From assembly GCA_964600075.1 (NCBI GenBank), contig CAZRIE010000002.1, positions 1 through 64,000 of the forward strand: 64,000 nucleotides of DNA. The letters are read 5' to 3'. The translations under genes were made by a program, and so were the position numbers. A model generated the notes under the pieces. That model saw only the letters and a program-made list of their open reading frames with translations, was not told the origin of the DNA and made no database searches. This document shows positions 1-8,642 of this stretch, piece after piece. Numbering within the stretch: the first letter of the stretch is position 1; each line of letters begins with the position of its first letter. Origin of the DNA: CAZRIE01 sp964600075. Its GTDB lineage: Bacteria; Bacteroidota; Bacteroidia; Flavobacteriales; Flavobacteriaceae.

Positions 1-2276
1 GAAAGCCAATTATTTGCCAGCAAATAGGCTATTGGCAACGCGATTAGAATCGATATCAAAACCAGTTTTGCAAATTCACTCGATAGCATAACAGTAACTT
101 GAGCAGCACTTTGTCCAAGCACTTTTCTGATACTGATTTCCTTTCTTCTGCGCTGTGCGGTAAAAACAGCTAGGCCGAATAATCCTAAGCAGGAAATCAA
201 AGTTGCAAGACCAGCAAAATATTTGGATAAGGTGGCGACGCGTTTCTCGGCTTCGTAAAGCGCCTGATAGTTTTCGTTTAGAAAATTGAACTCAAAAGGC
301 ATCCCTGAAATAAAATAGTCTTGATATGCTTTTTTGATACGTTCAAGCGTAGCGGTTTCATTTCCCTGCTCCATTTTGATCATAATATTCGATGCAAAAT
401 TACTATTGGTCAAGGTCATAAAAACAGGCAGTACTTTCCTATACAGTTTATCGATATGGAAGTTTTTGACAACACCGATGATCTCTTTATCTTCCCCCCA
501 CAGGTTAATGACTTTTCCGATAGGGTTTTTCATGCCCATTTGTTCAATGGCCGTCTCATTAAAAATAATTTTTTCATTTTCGGTCTGAAATTTTTTGGAG
601 TATGTTCGACCTTCTTTTAATTCAATTTGCAGGGTTTCAATAAAATCGTATCCTCCAGCAATTTGCGCAAAAAGCGCATCTTGCTCTGCATCCTGCCCCG
701 GCCAATTAAGTCCTGTAGTGGTGCCGAAATCGGCCATCATAGTGTGTCTAAAGTTTGAGGCGTTTACTACTCCAGGTGTATTTTTTAAAATATCCACAAA
801 ATTCTCGATATCCTCGGTACTCATACCAGATGCATCTTCGACATTAGTCAGATTGGCCTGCATTACGCCTGAAGAGAACCAAATGATATTATCTCTATTG
901 AATCCTAAATTTTTGTTTTGCACGTACGCCATCTGCTTGTATACTATAAAAACGGAAACAATCAAGATTATTGAAGCTGCAAATTGAAATACAACCAATG
1001 CTTTACGGGCAAAATTCCCTCCGAAATTTTGAATTATTTCCCCCTTTAAACCATTGAGTGCCGAAAGACTTGATAGATATAAGGCTGGATAAATACCAGC
1101 AATAAAACCTGTACAAATAGTGATTGCCACTACGCCTAGAATCAGGCGCGTATTAAAATTAAGGGTTAATGCCTTTCCAGAAATCATATTGAATTGAGGC
1201 AACAACAATTGTACAATAATCAAGGCTAACATCATTGCAATTGTTGCGGTCATAATAGATTCAGCCGCAAACTGAATCACTAAACCATTTCGTTTTGCAC
1301 CCACCGATTTTTTAACTCCTATTTCCTTGATTCGAGTCGAAGCTTTTGCAGTTGCCATGTTTATGAAGTTGACGCAAGCAATAATCAAGATCAATAAGGC
1401 GATTACTGAAAATAAACGAACGTACTGTATTCTTCCCCCGGAAACCAAACCATTTTCGTAGTTGCCATACAGAAAGCGCTCGCTATATACCTGTGCCAAA
1501 TAAGTCTCGGGAAGATTCTTATCCTTTGTTTTCAGAAAACCCCTAATCTTACTATTAAACGAACTAAGTGATGTGTTTGGTTTTAAAACCGCGTATGTTC
1601 TTAGGTCGCTGTTGTTCCACCCGGTGAGGTCGTCATTCTCGGAAATAAAAACTTCCATATTGAACACTGCGTCGAATTGTGCGGTTGAGTTTTTAGGAAG
1701 TTCTTTGAACACTCCGGAAACCGTATAGGTTCCCCCATATTCGTCATGAATCCACTCAACGGTTTTTCCCATTGCCTCTGTGGTTTGAAACAATTTTTTA
1801 GCCAATTCTTCAGAGATGACAACATCATTGGTACTTGCAAGTACTTGTTCTGGATTTCCATGCAGCAAAGGATATGAAAAGATGGAGAAGTAATCAGCAC
1901 TCGCAAATTGGTTATTGGCACTAAAAAATTGATCTCCCCCATCAGACAGTAGAAACTTTTCTCCTTCGAACCATGAATTATCCAAAACCGAAACCGTCTG
2001 CACTACTTCTGGAAATTCATTAGTCAATGCCTCGGCCAATGGCCCTTGAGTAGCATCATCGGTTTCAATACCATTCGGAGTTGATAGATTTTGCAATATC
2101 TGAACTAAACGGTCTTCTTTTTCGTGAAAATTGTCTATCGATAACTCATCAACGACCCAAATGGCAATTAACAAGGCGCAGGTCAATCCAATAGACATAC
2201 CAGCTACATTAATCAAAAAAGTAGTTTTGTGTTTACCTATATTTCTAAAAAATAATTTTAGATTGTGTTTTAACAT
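1..2276 (-). CDS. MacB/FtsX-type ABC permease 18 (3' end outside window)
   Basis: Last permease of the array, read from a start at 2276 (MLKHNLKLFFRN) to the window edge. About 758 residues are visible and I estimate 35-45 C-terminal residues are missing. The reading frame is open across the whole stretch, so this is an edge truncation, not a pseudogene. TM1 (about 20-42) is followed by a periplasmic domain, a first FtsX block with coupling motif RIKEIGVKKSVG near residue 315, a second periplasmic domain, and a second FtsX block with RRKEISIRKVLG near 711. The segment before TM2 (LYGNYENGLVSGGRI) puts it in the VGGRI class of the array. It starts only 5 bp after the second GIN-domain gene, so the two are probably co-translated. 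It has no nucleotide-binding domain and would depend on a separate ATPase. Confidence 0.9.
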   Translation of the reverse strand, partial: MLKHNLKLFFRNIGKHKTTFLINVAGMSIGLTCALLIAIWVVDELSIDNFHEKEDRLVQILQNLSTPNGIETDDATQGPLAEALTNEFPEVVQTVSVLDNSWFEGEKFLLSDGGDQFFSANNQFASADYFSIFSYPLLHGNPEQVLASTNDVVISEELAKKLFQTTEAMGKTVEWIHDEYGGTYTVSGVFKELPKNSTAQFDAVFNMEVFISENDDLTGWNNSDLRTYAVLKPNTSLSSFNSKIRGFLKTKDKNLPETYLAQVYSERFLYGNYENGLVSGGRIQYVRLFSVIALLILIIACVNFINMATAKASTRIKEIGVKKSVGAKRNGLVIQFAAESIMTATIAMMLALIIVQLLLPQFNMISGKALTLNFNTRLILGVVAITICTGFIAGIYPALYLSSLSALNGLKGEIIQNFGGNFARKALVVFQFAASIILIVSVFIVYKQMAYVQNKNLGFNRDNIIWFSSGVMQANLTNVEDASGMSTEDIENFVDILKNTPGVVNASNFRHTMMADFGTTTGLNWPGQDAEQDALFAQIAGGYDFIETLQIELKEGRTYSKKFQTENEKIIFNETAIEQMGMKNPIGKVINLWGEDKEIIGVVKNFHIDKLYRKVLPVFMTLTNSNFASNIMIKMEQGNETATLERIKKAYQDYFISGMPFEFNFLNENYQALYEAEKRVATLSKYFAGLATLISCLGLFGLAVFTAQRRRKEISIRKVLGQSAAQVTVMLSSEFAKLVLISILIALPIAYLLANNWL

Positions 2277-2281
2277 GATTT

Positions 2282-2998
2282 CTAGTTTTTGGATACACTA
2301 CCGGAACCCGAAATTTTGCTATCCACTTTTGGGGGATTGCCTCGATAGCGAATATTCCCGGATCCGGAAACTCTTGATGTAAGCGATTCGTTTGCGGTAG
2401 TCTCAACATCTGATGAGCCCGATAGTTCGAATGTCGCTTCATCGGCCTCTAAATCATATGCCTTTACATTGGAAGCACCCGAAGACCTCACTTTAAACAC
2501 TTTGGTGTTGCCCTTCAATTGTATATCGCTCGAACCTGACGTCATGACAGAAACCCGGGTGGCCTCGACAGCTAGGTCTATAGCTCTTGCCCCTGAAACT
2601 TGAATATCGAGATCATCGGTTTGAAGAGTTTTTTTTCCTGCGAACTTTCCTGAGCCCGAAAGCCGTATTTTATCTATGCTCTCAACCGGAATGGTAATAA
2701 AAACCCCTTCGCCACTGGAAGGAATGAGGTTTTTATTATTCTTCGATTTGATATGCAATGTACCCCCTTTGACTTCTGTTTCGAGGTTATCCAGGATGTT
2801 TTCTTCCCCTTTTAAGGTCAGTTTTCCTTCTTGGCCATCGACCAATTCCACTTCATAAAAACCCGAGACCGAAATACCCTTATAATCGTCGGTGTTTCTT
2901 TCGATGGTTACCACGTTTCCGTTGCCCTTTATTCTCCTCTGTGCATAGCTAGCCGTTATGCAAAGTAATGTTAGTACTAGTGTTGTTGCTCTTTTCAT
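2282..2998 (-). CDS. GIN-domain (DUF2807) secreted protein, second copy
   Basis: 238 aa. A Sec signal peptide (MKRATTLVLTLLCITASYAQ, cleavage after SYA likely) is followed by a head-GIN / DUF2807 domain. From about residue 110 the chain is built of short strands punctuated by SGSG, SGA and SGSS motifs at fairly regular spacing, ending in KISGSGSVSKN; this is typical of a single-stranded beta-helix with polar turns. The protein is expected in the periplasm or at the outer membrane. No enzymatic residues are recognisable, and the family has no firmly assigned function. It is a clear paralogue of the gene just upstream and is sandwiched in the permease array, 5 bp ahead of permease 18. This suggests co-expression, and an accessory envelope role is only inferred. 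Confidence 0.88.
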   Translation of the reverse strand: MKRATTLVLTLLCITASYAQRRIKGNGNVVTIERNTDDYKGISVSGFYEVELVDGQEGKLTLKGEENILDNLETEVKGGTLHIKSKNNKNLIPSSGEGVFITIPVESIDKIRLSGSGKFAGKKTLQTDDLDIQVSGARAIDLAVEATRVSVMTSGSSDIQLKGNTKVFKVRSSGASNVKAYDLEADEATFELSGSSDVETTANESLTSRVSGSGNIRYRGNPPKVDSKISGSGSVSKN

Positions 2999-3089
2999 AA
3001 ACTAATTATTTTAATGTCATTCCCATGAAAGGGAGAATCTGTTTAACTTATTTATCATCTATCCGTCCCTGACATATTTGGAGATTTCG

Positions 3090-3107
3090 TACTAGACCTG
3101 TCTAGTA
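3090..3107. promoter_or_regulatory. Perfect 8-bp palindrome between the two GIN-domain genes
   Basis: TACTAGAC-CT-GTCTAGTA is a perfect inverted repeat with a 2-bp centre, 9 bp after the first GIN-domain gene stops and about 90 bp before the second one starts. The symmetry and size fit a dimeric repressor operator of TetR type. The 2-nt loop and lack of a T-tract argue against a classical terminator. No matching second site was found by eye. Confidence 0.35.
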
Positions 3108-3116
3108 TCTACGCTC

Positions 3117-3833
3117 CTAACCCTTCGACACACTACCCGAACCAGATGTTTTTGTATTTACTTTTTCAGGATTGCCTTTGTACCTAATATTTCCCGAACC
3201 GGAAACCCTGGCATCAATGTCTTTGTTAACCATTACCCGAACTTTCGAAGATCCCGATAAGACAATTTTTGCATCCTCGACCTCTAGTTCATAGGCATTT
3301 ATAATTGATGAGCCGGAAGAGGTTACTTCAAGGTCAACTGAATTGCCTCTTAAGTTAATCCTGCTTGAACCTGACGTTGTGATTGATAGGTTTTCTGAAT
3401 CCAGTGACAAATCCAAGTTTCGCGAACCCGAAGTTCGAATCTTGAAATTCTCTGTATCAAGCGTTTTTTCGCCAATAACTTTCCCTGAACCTGAAAGTCT
3501 TAAATAATCAATACTTTCGACAGCTACAGTAATAAGCACCTTCTCTGAGGGTCTTAGATTCATATTATCTTTTGACTTAATGGTCAAGCTTCTACCTTTA
3601 ACGTCGGTTTCGATATATTCCAAGAGGTTATCATCACCTTTCAGGGTAATCTTTCCTTCGTTGCCCTCAACGAGGTGTACTTCGAAAAATCCACCCACCC
3701 GAATACCGTCATAATCGCTCGTGTTCCTTTCTATGGTTACAACGTTACCATTACCCTTTATTTTTTTATTGCGTTGAGCGTTTACAGCAGTTATACATGC
3801 AAATGCTAATATTAGTGTTCCTAAATTTTTCAT
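3117..3833 (-). CDS. GIN-domain (DUF2807) secreted protein, first copy
   Basis: 238 aa, the same length as its downstream tandem copy, with which it shares blocks such as KGNGNVVTIERNT, GKITLKG and VSGSGNIRYKGNP. A signal peptide (about residues 1-19, ending VNAQ) precedes the DUF2807 domain. The second half carries repeated SGSGK, SGSR, SGSS motifs every 18-22 residues, consistent with coils of a beta-helix. It begins 13 bp after permease 17 stops and belongs to the same transcription unit by orientation and spacing. It is probably a periplasmic or surface-attached protein. It is not related in sequence to the HlyD-type adaptor, so it is not simply a second membrane-fusion protein. Confidence 0.88.
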   Translation of the reverse strand: MKNLGTLILAFACITAVNAQRNKKIKGNGNVVTIERNTSDYDGIRVGGFFEVHLVEGNEGKITLKGDDNLLEYIETDVKGRSLTIKSKDNMNLRPSEKVLITVAVESIDYLRLSGSGKVIGEKTLDTENFKIRTSGSRNLDLSLDSENLSITTSGSSRINLRGNSVDLEVTSSGSSIINAYELEVEDAKIVLSGSSKVRVMVNKDIDARVSGSGNIRYKGNPEKVNTKTSGSGSVSKG

Positions 3834-3846
3834 TTTCCTGTTTTTT

Positions 3847-6207
3847 TTATTCTGTTCGTAAACTTTTTGCGGGGTTCGTAGTCGCTATTTTTAAGGTTTG
3901 ATAACTGACCGTTAATAAAGCGATGAACAACAAAATCGCACCGGCCAAAACGAACATCCACCACTGAATGGTTATGTGGAATGCAAAGCTTTGTATCCAG
4001 TCGTTCATTACATACCATGAAACAGGAACAGCAATCAGCAGGGCGACACCCACCAACTTTATAAAGTCTTTGGAGAGCAATCGGAACAGACCCGAAATAT
4101 TCGCGCCTAAAACTTTGCGTACGGCAATTTCCTTTATTCGCTGATTGGCCGTGAACATCGCCAGACCGAAAAGCCCCAAACAAGAGATCATGATTGCTAG
4201 GGCTGCAAAAATTCCTGATAGTTGCTGTACTTTTTGCTCGTCGCGATACCCTTTTTCGATTGCTTCATCTAAAAAATGATAGGTGAATGGTAAGCTACTA
4301 AACTGTCGATGGACTTTCTCCATATGGGCTATGGCATCTTGGGTTCTTCCGGGCATTGTTTTTACATAAGACAACCAGGTTTCCGCGGGTCTGCATCGAA
4401 TAATCATAGGGGTAATCGGATTATGCAATGAGGTAAAATGGAAATTTTTGACGACCCCGACTATCCTTCCACCTTCATCACCCCAGAAGCTCATCGATTT
4501 TCCGATGGGGTTATCAACGTTCATAAGTTTTGCAGCTTCTTCATTCACCAGATAGTTCAACGTATCGGTTGCGAATTCCGGCGAAAAACTGCGCCCTTGT
4601 TTTAGCTCGATATTCAGCATTTCTAAAAGTTTAAAATCTACAGTAACTATTGAAAAACTTTTCACTCCATCTCCATCAACCCGACCTTCCCAAATGGGGT
4701 CTTGGGTAGTGCCTCCCATATCGATAAAATTACTTCCTGCAGAACTGACATCTTTAATACCCGAAAAATTGGCGAGCTCGGCTTTGAGTGCACGAGATTG
4801 TGGCATGGTCTCCCCATCCATAGGCATATAGAGGATATTTTCCTTATCCAGTCCCAGGTTTTTATTCTGAATATAGTCCAATTGCAGGTACACGACCAAA
4901 GTACCCGTAATCATTGCCATACATAAAAAGAACTGAAAAACGACCAGGCCTTTTCGCAATACGGTCTCTCCTTTACTACCCTGTAATTTTTTATGGAGCG
5001 CATCGGTACTTTTAAAGGAGGCCATGGAAAAGGCAGGATAGATTCCCGAAAGTAGTACCGTAGCGATTGCGATGATTCCCAAAATACCATAAAACCGTGG
5101 TTCAGAAAGGTCTAACGAAAGTGCCTTTTCTGTTATGGTATTGAACATTGGCATGGAAATAAAGGCAAGCAAAACGGCTACAAGAACCGAAAAGAGAACC
5201 AGGACCACAGACTCTACAAAAAATTGACCCAACAAGGAGCCCTTGCCCGCCCCCAACACTTTTTTAATACCAACTTCTTTGGAACGTTTTATGGACAAGG
5301 CCGTAGTCAGGTTGATAAAATTGAAACAGGCGATGAGCAGGGTGAAAACAGCGATGATCCCAAAAAGAATAACGTAATCGATCCGACCACCGACCGCTTG
5401 GCCATTTTCAAATTTGGAATAGAGATAACGGTCTTCGAACGGTTGTAACGATAAGGTTCTATAGGTATCTCCCCCTATGCTTTCCGGCACGTCTTTTATC
5501 TTTAGCCCAAGCTGCTCGAGGTTTGCGTTTTCTTTGTGTAGCACAAAGGTTTGCACCCAAGCGTTGCCCCAACTTTTGTTGTTCATCGGTAAAAAGTTAT
5601 CCAAGGGTACCACGGCATCGAATTGAATTGTAGACGCTTGGGGCAGCTCTTCGAAAATACCGGTGACCAAAAAAGGCTCCGCTGTTTCATCAAGCTTCAG
5701 GTTCACCGATTTCCCCAAAGCATTTCCATTCGGAAAATAGAGATTAGCCTTTTCTTCGGACAGCACTATATTTTTTAAACCGTTCAAACAATTATTGGAA
5801 CTTCCTTCCTTTAGCGGAAAAGAAAATAGTTTAAAAAACTCAGTGTCCGCACCGATCACTCTTGCACCAATTGTCTTTTCCCCTACTTTCATAACCGATT
5901 CACGGGGACCGGCCTTCCGCACCATCTTTTCAACTTCCGGCATGTGTTCAGCTAAGGCCCCACCAACGGGGTACCCTGTTCCATTCCAAGTGCTAATAGG
6001 ACCTTCTTCGGCTTGAAAATTGGTCATCACTTGACTTATTTGGTTTCCGTTAGCGTGAAATGCGTCCTTATCCAATTCGTCGGCGATCCACAGACCGATC
6101 AATAACGTACACCAAAGGCCGAGTGAAAGTCCGACAATATTGATCAATGCGAAACCTCTTCTTTTGCTGAGACTTCTAATAGCGATTTTAAAGTGGTTTT
6201 TTAGCAT
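3847..6207 (-). CDS. MacB/FtsX-type ABC permease 17
   Basis: 786 aa when started at MLKNHFKIAIRS. The frame is open 16 codons further upstream, but that extension does not resemble the family N-terminus. Layout: TM1 about 22-44, periplasmic domain 1, FtsX block 1 with RSKEVGIKKVLG near 308, TM5, periplasmic domain 2, FtsX block 2 with RIKEIAVRKVLG near 690. The segment before TM2 reads YLYSKFENGQAVGGRI, the VGGRI class. The C-terminus TNPAKSLRTE matches the array. A linker motif before the second FtsX block (YHFLDEAIEKGYRDEQ) is a variant of the FLDE-x-F-x3-Y motif found in most members. The gene is followed 13 bp later by the first GIN-domain gene. Confidence 0.92.
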   Translation of the reverse strand: MLKNHFKIAIRSLSKRRGFALINIVGLSLGLWCTLLIGLWIADELDKDAFHANGNQISQVMTNFQAEEGPISTWNGTGYPVGGALAEHMPEVEKMVRKAGPRESVMKVGEKTIGARVIGADTEFFKLFSFPLKEGSSNNCLNGLKNIVLSEEKANLYFPNGNALGKSVNLKLDETAEPFLVTGIFEELPQASTIQFDAVVPLDNFLPMNNKSWGNAWVQTFVLHKENANLEQLGLKIKDVPESIGGDTYRTLSLQPFEDRYLYSKFENGQAVGGRIDYVILFGIIAVFTLLIACFNFINLTTALSIKRSKEVGIKKVLGAGKGSLLGQFFVESVVLVLFSVLVAVLLAFISMPMFNTITEKALSLDLSEPRFYGILGIIAIATVLLSGIYPAFSMASFKSTDALHKKLQGSKGETVLRKGLVVFQFFLCMAMITGTLVVYLQLDYIQNKNLGLDKENILYMPMDGETMPQSRALKAELANFSGIKDVSSAGSNFIDMGGTTQDPIWEGRVDGDGVKSFSIVTVDFKLLEMLNIELKQGRSFSPEFATDTLNYLVNEEAAKLMNVDNPIGKSMSFWGDEGGRIVGVVKNFHFTSLHNPITPMIIRCRPAETWLSYVKTMPGRTQDAIAHMEKVHRQFSSLPFTYHFLDEAIEKGYRDEQKVQQLSGIFAALAIMISCLGLFGLAMFTANQRIKEIAVRKVLGANISGLFRLLSKDFIKLVGVALLIAVPVSWYVMNDWIQSFAFHITIQWWMFVLAGAILLFIALLTVSYQTLKIATTNPAKSLRTE

Positions 6208-6257
6208 GGTTTTTTCGTTTCTAATTTGACTTCTTTCCTGAAAAGACTCCACCACAT

Positions 6258-6276
6258 CCCTTCCTAGGGGGAAGGG
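6258..6276 (-). repeat. C/G-rich hairpin in the permease 16-17 spacer
   Basis: CCCTTCC-TAGGG-GGAAGGG forms a perfect 7-bp stem with a 5-nt loop in the 99-bp spacer between permeases 16 and 17. It lacks a downstream T-run in the transcription direction. It resembles the other C/G-rich hairpins in array spacers and may be a remnant of the same element family. Confidence 0.4.
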
Positions 6277-6306
6277 CGCCAGAGTTTTCTTTCTTTAAGG
6301 TTAAAA

Positions 6307-8622
6307 CTATTCATCTCGCAACGAATCAACTGGGTTGGCAATCGCTGCCTGAAAACTTTGCCAGCTAACGGTTACTAGAGTAATAAATAACGTCAACCCG
6401 CCAGCTAAAACAAAGACCCACCAGTTCAATTCCGTTTTATAGGCAAAATTTTCAAGCCAACGATGCATTATGTACCATGCAATGGGCATGGCAATTACAA
6501 AGGCAGTGAACATTTGTTTTAGAAATTCATTGTTTAACATGGTCATTACCTCAAAAACTTTGGCCCCATTTACCTTTCGGATACCAATTTCCTTAGTTCT
6601 TCTACGCCCAGACAAAAAGGAAACCGCAAACAGCCCCATCATAGATAGGAAAATACTGATGACACTACATGCCCCGATAAGTTTTATATAATTGGTATTA
6701 TCCCTATGCATCCAAGAAAATCTTTCCTCAATCGATTCAACATTCATCGGGTAATCGGGAATCAATTCTTCCCAAATGGCACCAATAGCCTTCTTAACCG
6801 TCTTTTCTTGGCCTGACACGGGTCTTACCATCAAATAATTACCGCTATCACCATAAAAGACATATCCTGGTTGCACATGATTTTTGAGGCTATCATAGTG
6901 AAAGTCTTTTACGACTCCTACTACGGTAAGTTCTTCATTTCCAGGAAGCGGCTTTCCGACCAAATCACGATCAGGGAAAAGACTAGCCAAGCTTTCATTA
7001 ATAACGCATGTGTTCAGATTTGAATTCGGTCGCGATGAAAAGCCGCTCCCTTCGATAAGGTCAATGCCCAAAACGTCGAGATAATGCTCGTCCCCTAAAA
7101 AAGCCGAAGCAGTATATTCCTTTTCCTCTCCATGATCATCATACTTCAAGCGCAGCAAAAAATGCTCTAATACGGGAGAAGCCATTGCCAAAGAAACCTG
7201 TTGAACCGTTGGTTCTTTTTCCAATTCGGTCTTAAAAATCAAGGCTTTATTTTTATGGGCGATGGGAATTCTTACCTCCGCGACCTGCTTATTTAATCCT
7301 ATGTCCTTATTCGAAATGTAGCGCATTTGTTTTATGATAACAAAGGAACCCACTATCAATAAAACTGTAACGGCCAACTGAAAAACGTTAAAGGCATGCA
7401 TACTGGTTTTCGGTTTAGACCGAACCATGCCTCTAATACCCTTTAACCGGGTCGTGTTATTTATATATCTCCATATGAACAGTGATGTAATGCCTAACAA
7501 AAGAAAGGGAAAACCGAGGACAGAAAAAATACTCGTGGCATCCCACAAGTTGATAACTCTAATGTTCGTTCCCGCAAGACCATTGAAAAAGGGAAGAGCC
7601 CAAACCAAGAGAACAATCCCTATCATGACAGCCAGAAAAACCAGTAAAAACAAATTACTCATAAAACCCGTCAACATTCTTAGGTTAGAACAGCCATTAA
7701 TACGCCGAATAGATAATTCCCTGTTCTTCTGGTCAAGCAGATTTCGAACAAGAATAAGATAATTGAAAACGGCTACACTCAGGATCATTAGACCAATGAC
7801 CAACGCTACATATAAATCTATCCTATCTCGTACATTGTAGATACTTGCCGTCTTTGAAATGTCATAGTAAGCTTCTTTAAGGTTATCAAGGCTATACGAC
7901 CCGGGGATTCCATTATGGATAATCGGGATAATATTCTTTTTTTGTTCAAAATGTTCCTCAAGCTGTCCGACTTTCGCATTATTTGACAACAATAAAAACG
8001 CATATGAATCTCCAGAGTCTATTTTTTTTACCATGTCAAAATTTAGCAAGGTCGTTTTCTCCGGTTTCTCAAATATTCCGGAAACATATAAATGCTCACT
8101 TCCTGCATTGTTCACCAATGTCACCTTTTTACCAATTGGATTCTCCTTGCCAAAATATTTGCGGGAGAGTTCCTTAGAAATAACCACTTGGTCTGTAGCA
8201 CTCAAAAGTTCATTCGTTGAAGTGGCGGTAAGGTTATAGCTGAAAAAATCGAAAAAATTTGGAGAAGCGGCCATTACCCTAATCTCTTCATTAAAATCGT
8301 TATTGCCCGCACGAACCCTTGGGGAACCAGCATTTTTATACCTGCAAAATTCATCTATATCCGCAAAATTTTCTTTCATGTATTCCGCGGCACCCTCCCT
8401 AACGGTATGCATTTTTCCATCTTTATCAAAAGGGCTTTCTGCCTGAAGAGCAAAGATACTTTCCGCGTTCAACTGAAAATTATCAGGATTGGATTCCCGA
8501 AGCAAGAAAATGGCAATTAAATACACGCATGCAAAACCTACTGCTAAACTTATAATTATAACACCAGAATTTAGCCGGTATTTATATAGGTTACGAAAAG
8601 GGGTTTTGAAATTCATATGCAT
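6307..8622 (-). CDS. MacB/FtsX-type ABC permease 16, divergent member
   Basis: 771 aa, the shortest and most divergent complete permease of the array. Two in-frame starts exist (8622 and 8616, giving MHM or M before NFKTPFRN); I keep the longer one. Its N-terminus lacks the usual FKNYLKIAWRN pattern. The first coupling motif, near residue 300, is degraded to RELSIRRINGCS, while the second, near 675, is canonical (RTKEIGIRKVNG). The periplasmic linker before TM2 (YYDISKTASIYNVRD) fits neither main class. The terminal 97 residues keep the family length and end ANPVDSLRDE. The first half may have lost normal ATPase contact, which would make this an asymmetric permease. It begins 20 bp after permease 15. 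Confidence 0.9.
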   Translation of the reverse strand: MHMNFKTPFRNLYKYRLNSGVIIISLAVGFACVYLIAIFLLRESNPDNFQLNAESIFALQAESPFDKDGKMHTVREGAAEYMKENFADIDEFCRYKNAGSPRVRAGNNDFNEEIRVMAASPNFFDFFSYNLTATSTNELLSATDQVVISKELSRKYFGKENPIGKKVTLVNNAGSEHLYVSGIFEKPEKTTLLNFDMVKKIDSGDSYAFLLLSNNAKVGQLEEHFEQKKNIIPIIHNGIPGSYSLDNLKEAYYDISKTASIYNVRDRIDLYVALVIGLMILSVAVFNYLILVRNLLDQKNRELSIRRINGCSNLRMLTGFMSNLFLLVFLAVMIGIVLLVWALPFFNGLAGTNIRVINLWDATSIFSVLGFPFLLLGITSLFIWRYINNTTRLKGIRGMVRSKPKTSMHAFNVFQLAVTVLLIVGSFVIIKQMRYISNKDIGLNKQVAEVRIPIAHKNKALIFKTELEKEPTVQQVSLAMASPVLEHFLLRLKYDDHGEEKEYTASAFLGDEHYLDVLGIDLIEGSGFSSRPNSNLNTCVINESLASLFPDRDLVGKPLPGNEELTVVGVVKDFHYDSLKNHVQPGYVFYGDSGNYLMVRPVSGQEKTVKKAIGAIWEELIPDYPMNVESIEERFSWMHRDNTNYIKLIGACSVISIFLSMMGLFAVSFLSGRRRTKEIGIRKVNGAKVFEVMTMLNNEFLKQMFTAFVIAMPIAWYIMHRWLENFAYKTELNWWVFVLAGGLTLFITLVTVSWQSFQAAIANPVDSLRDE

Positions 8623-8642
8623 TTGATTAAAACCTTTTACTT

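Noticed and set aside
595..987. 130-codon plus-strand open frame
   Set aside because: It is antisense to permease 18, whose frame is intact across this stretch.
6208..6255. N-terminal extension of permease 17 (MVESFQERSQIRNEKT)
   Set aside because: It lies in the spacer, is not hydrophobic or family-like, and the next Met begins the conserved N-terminus.
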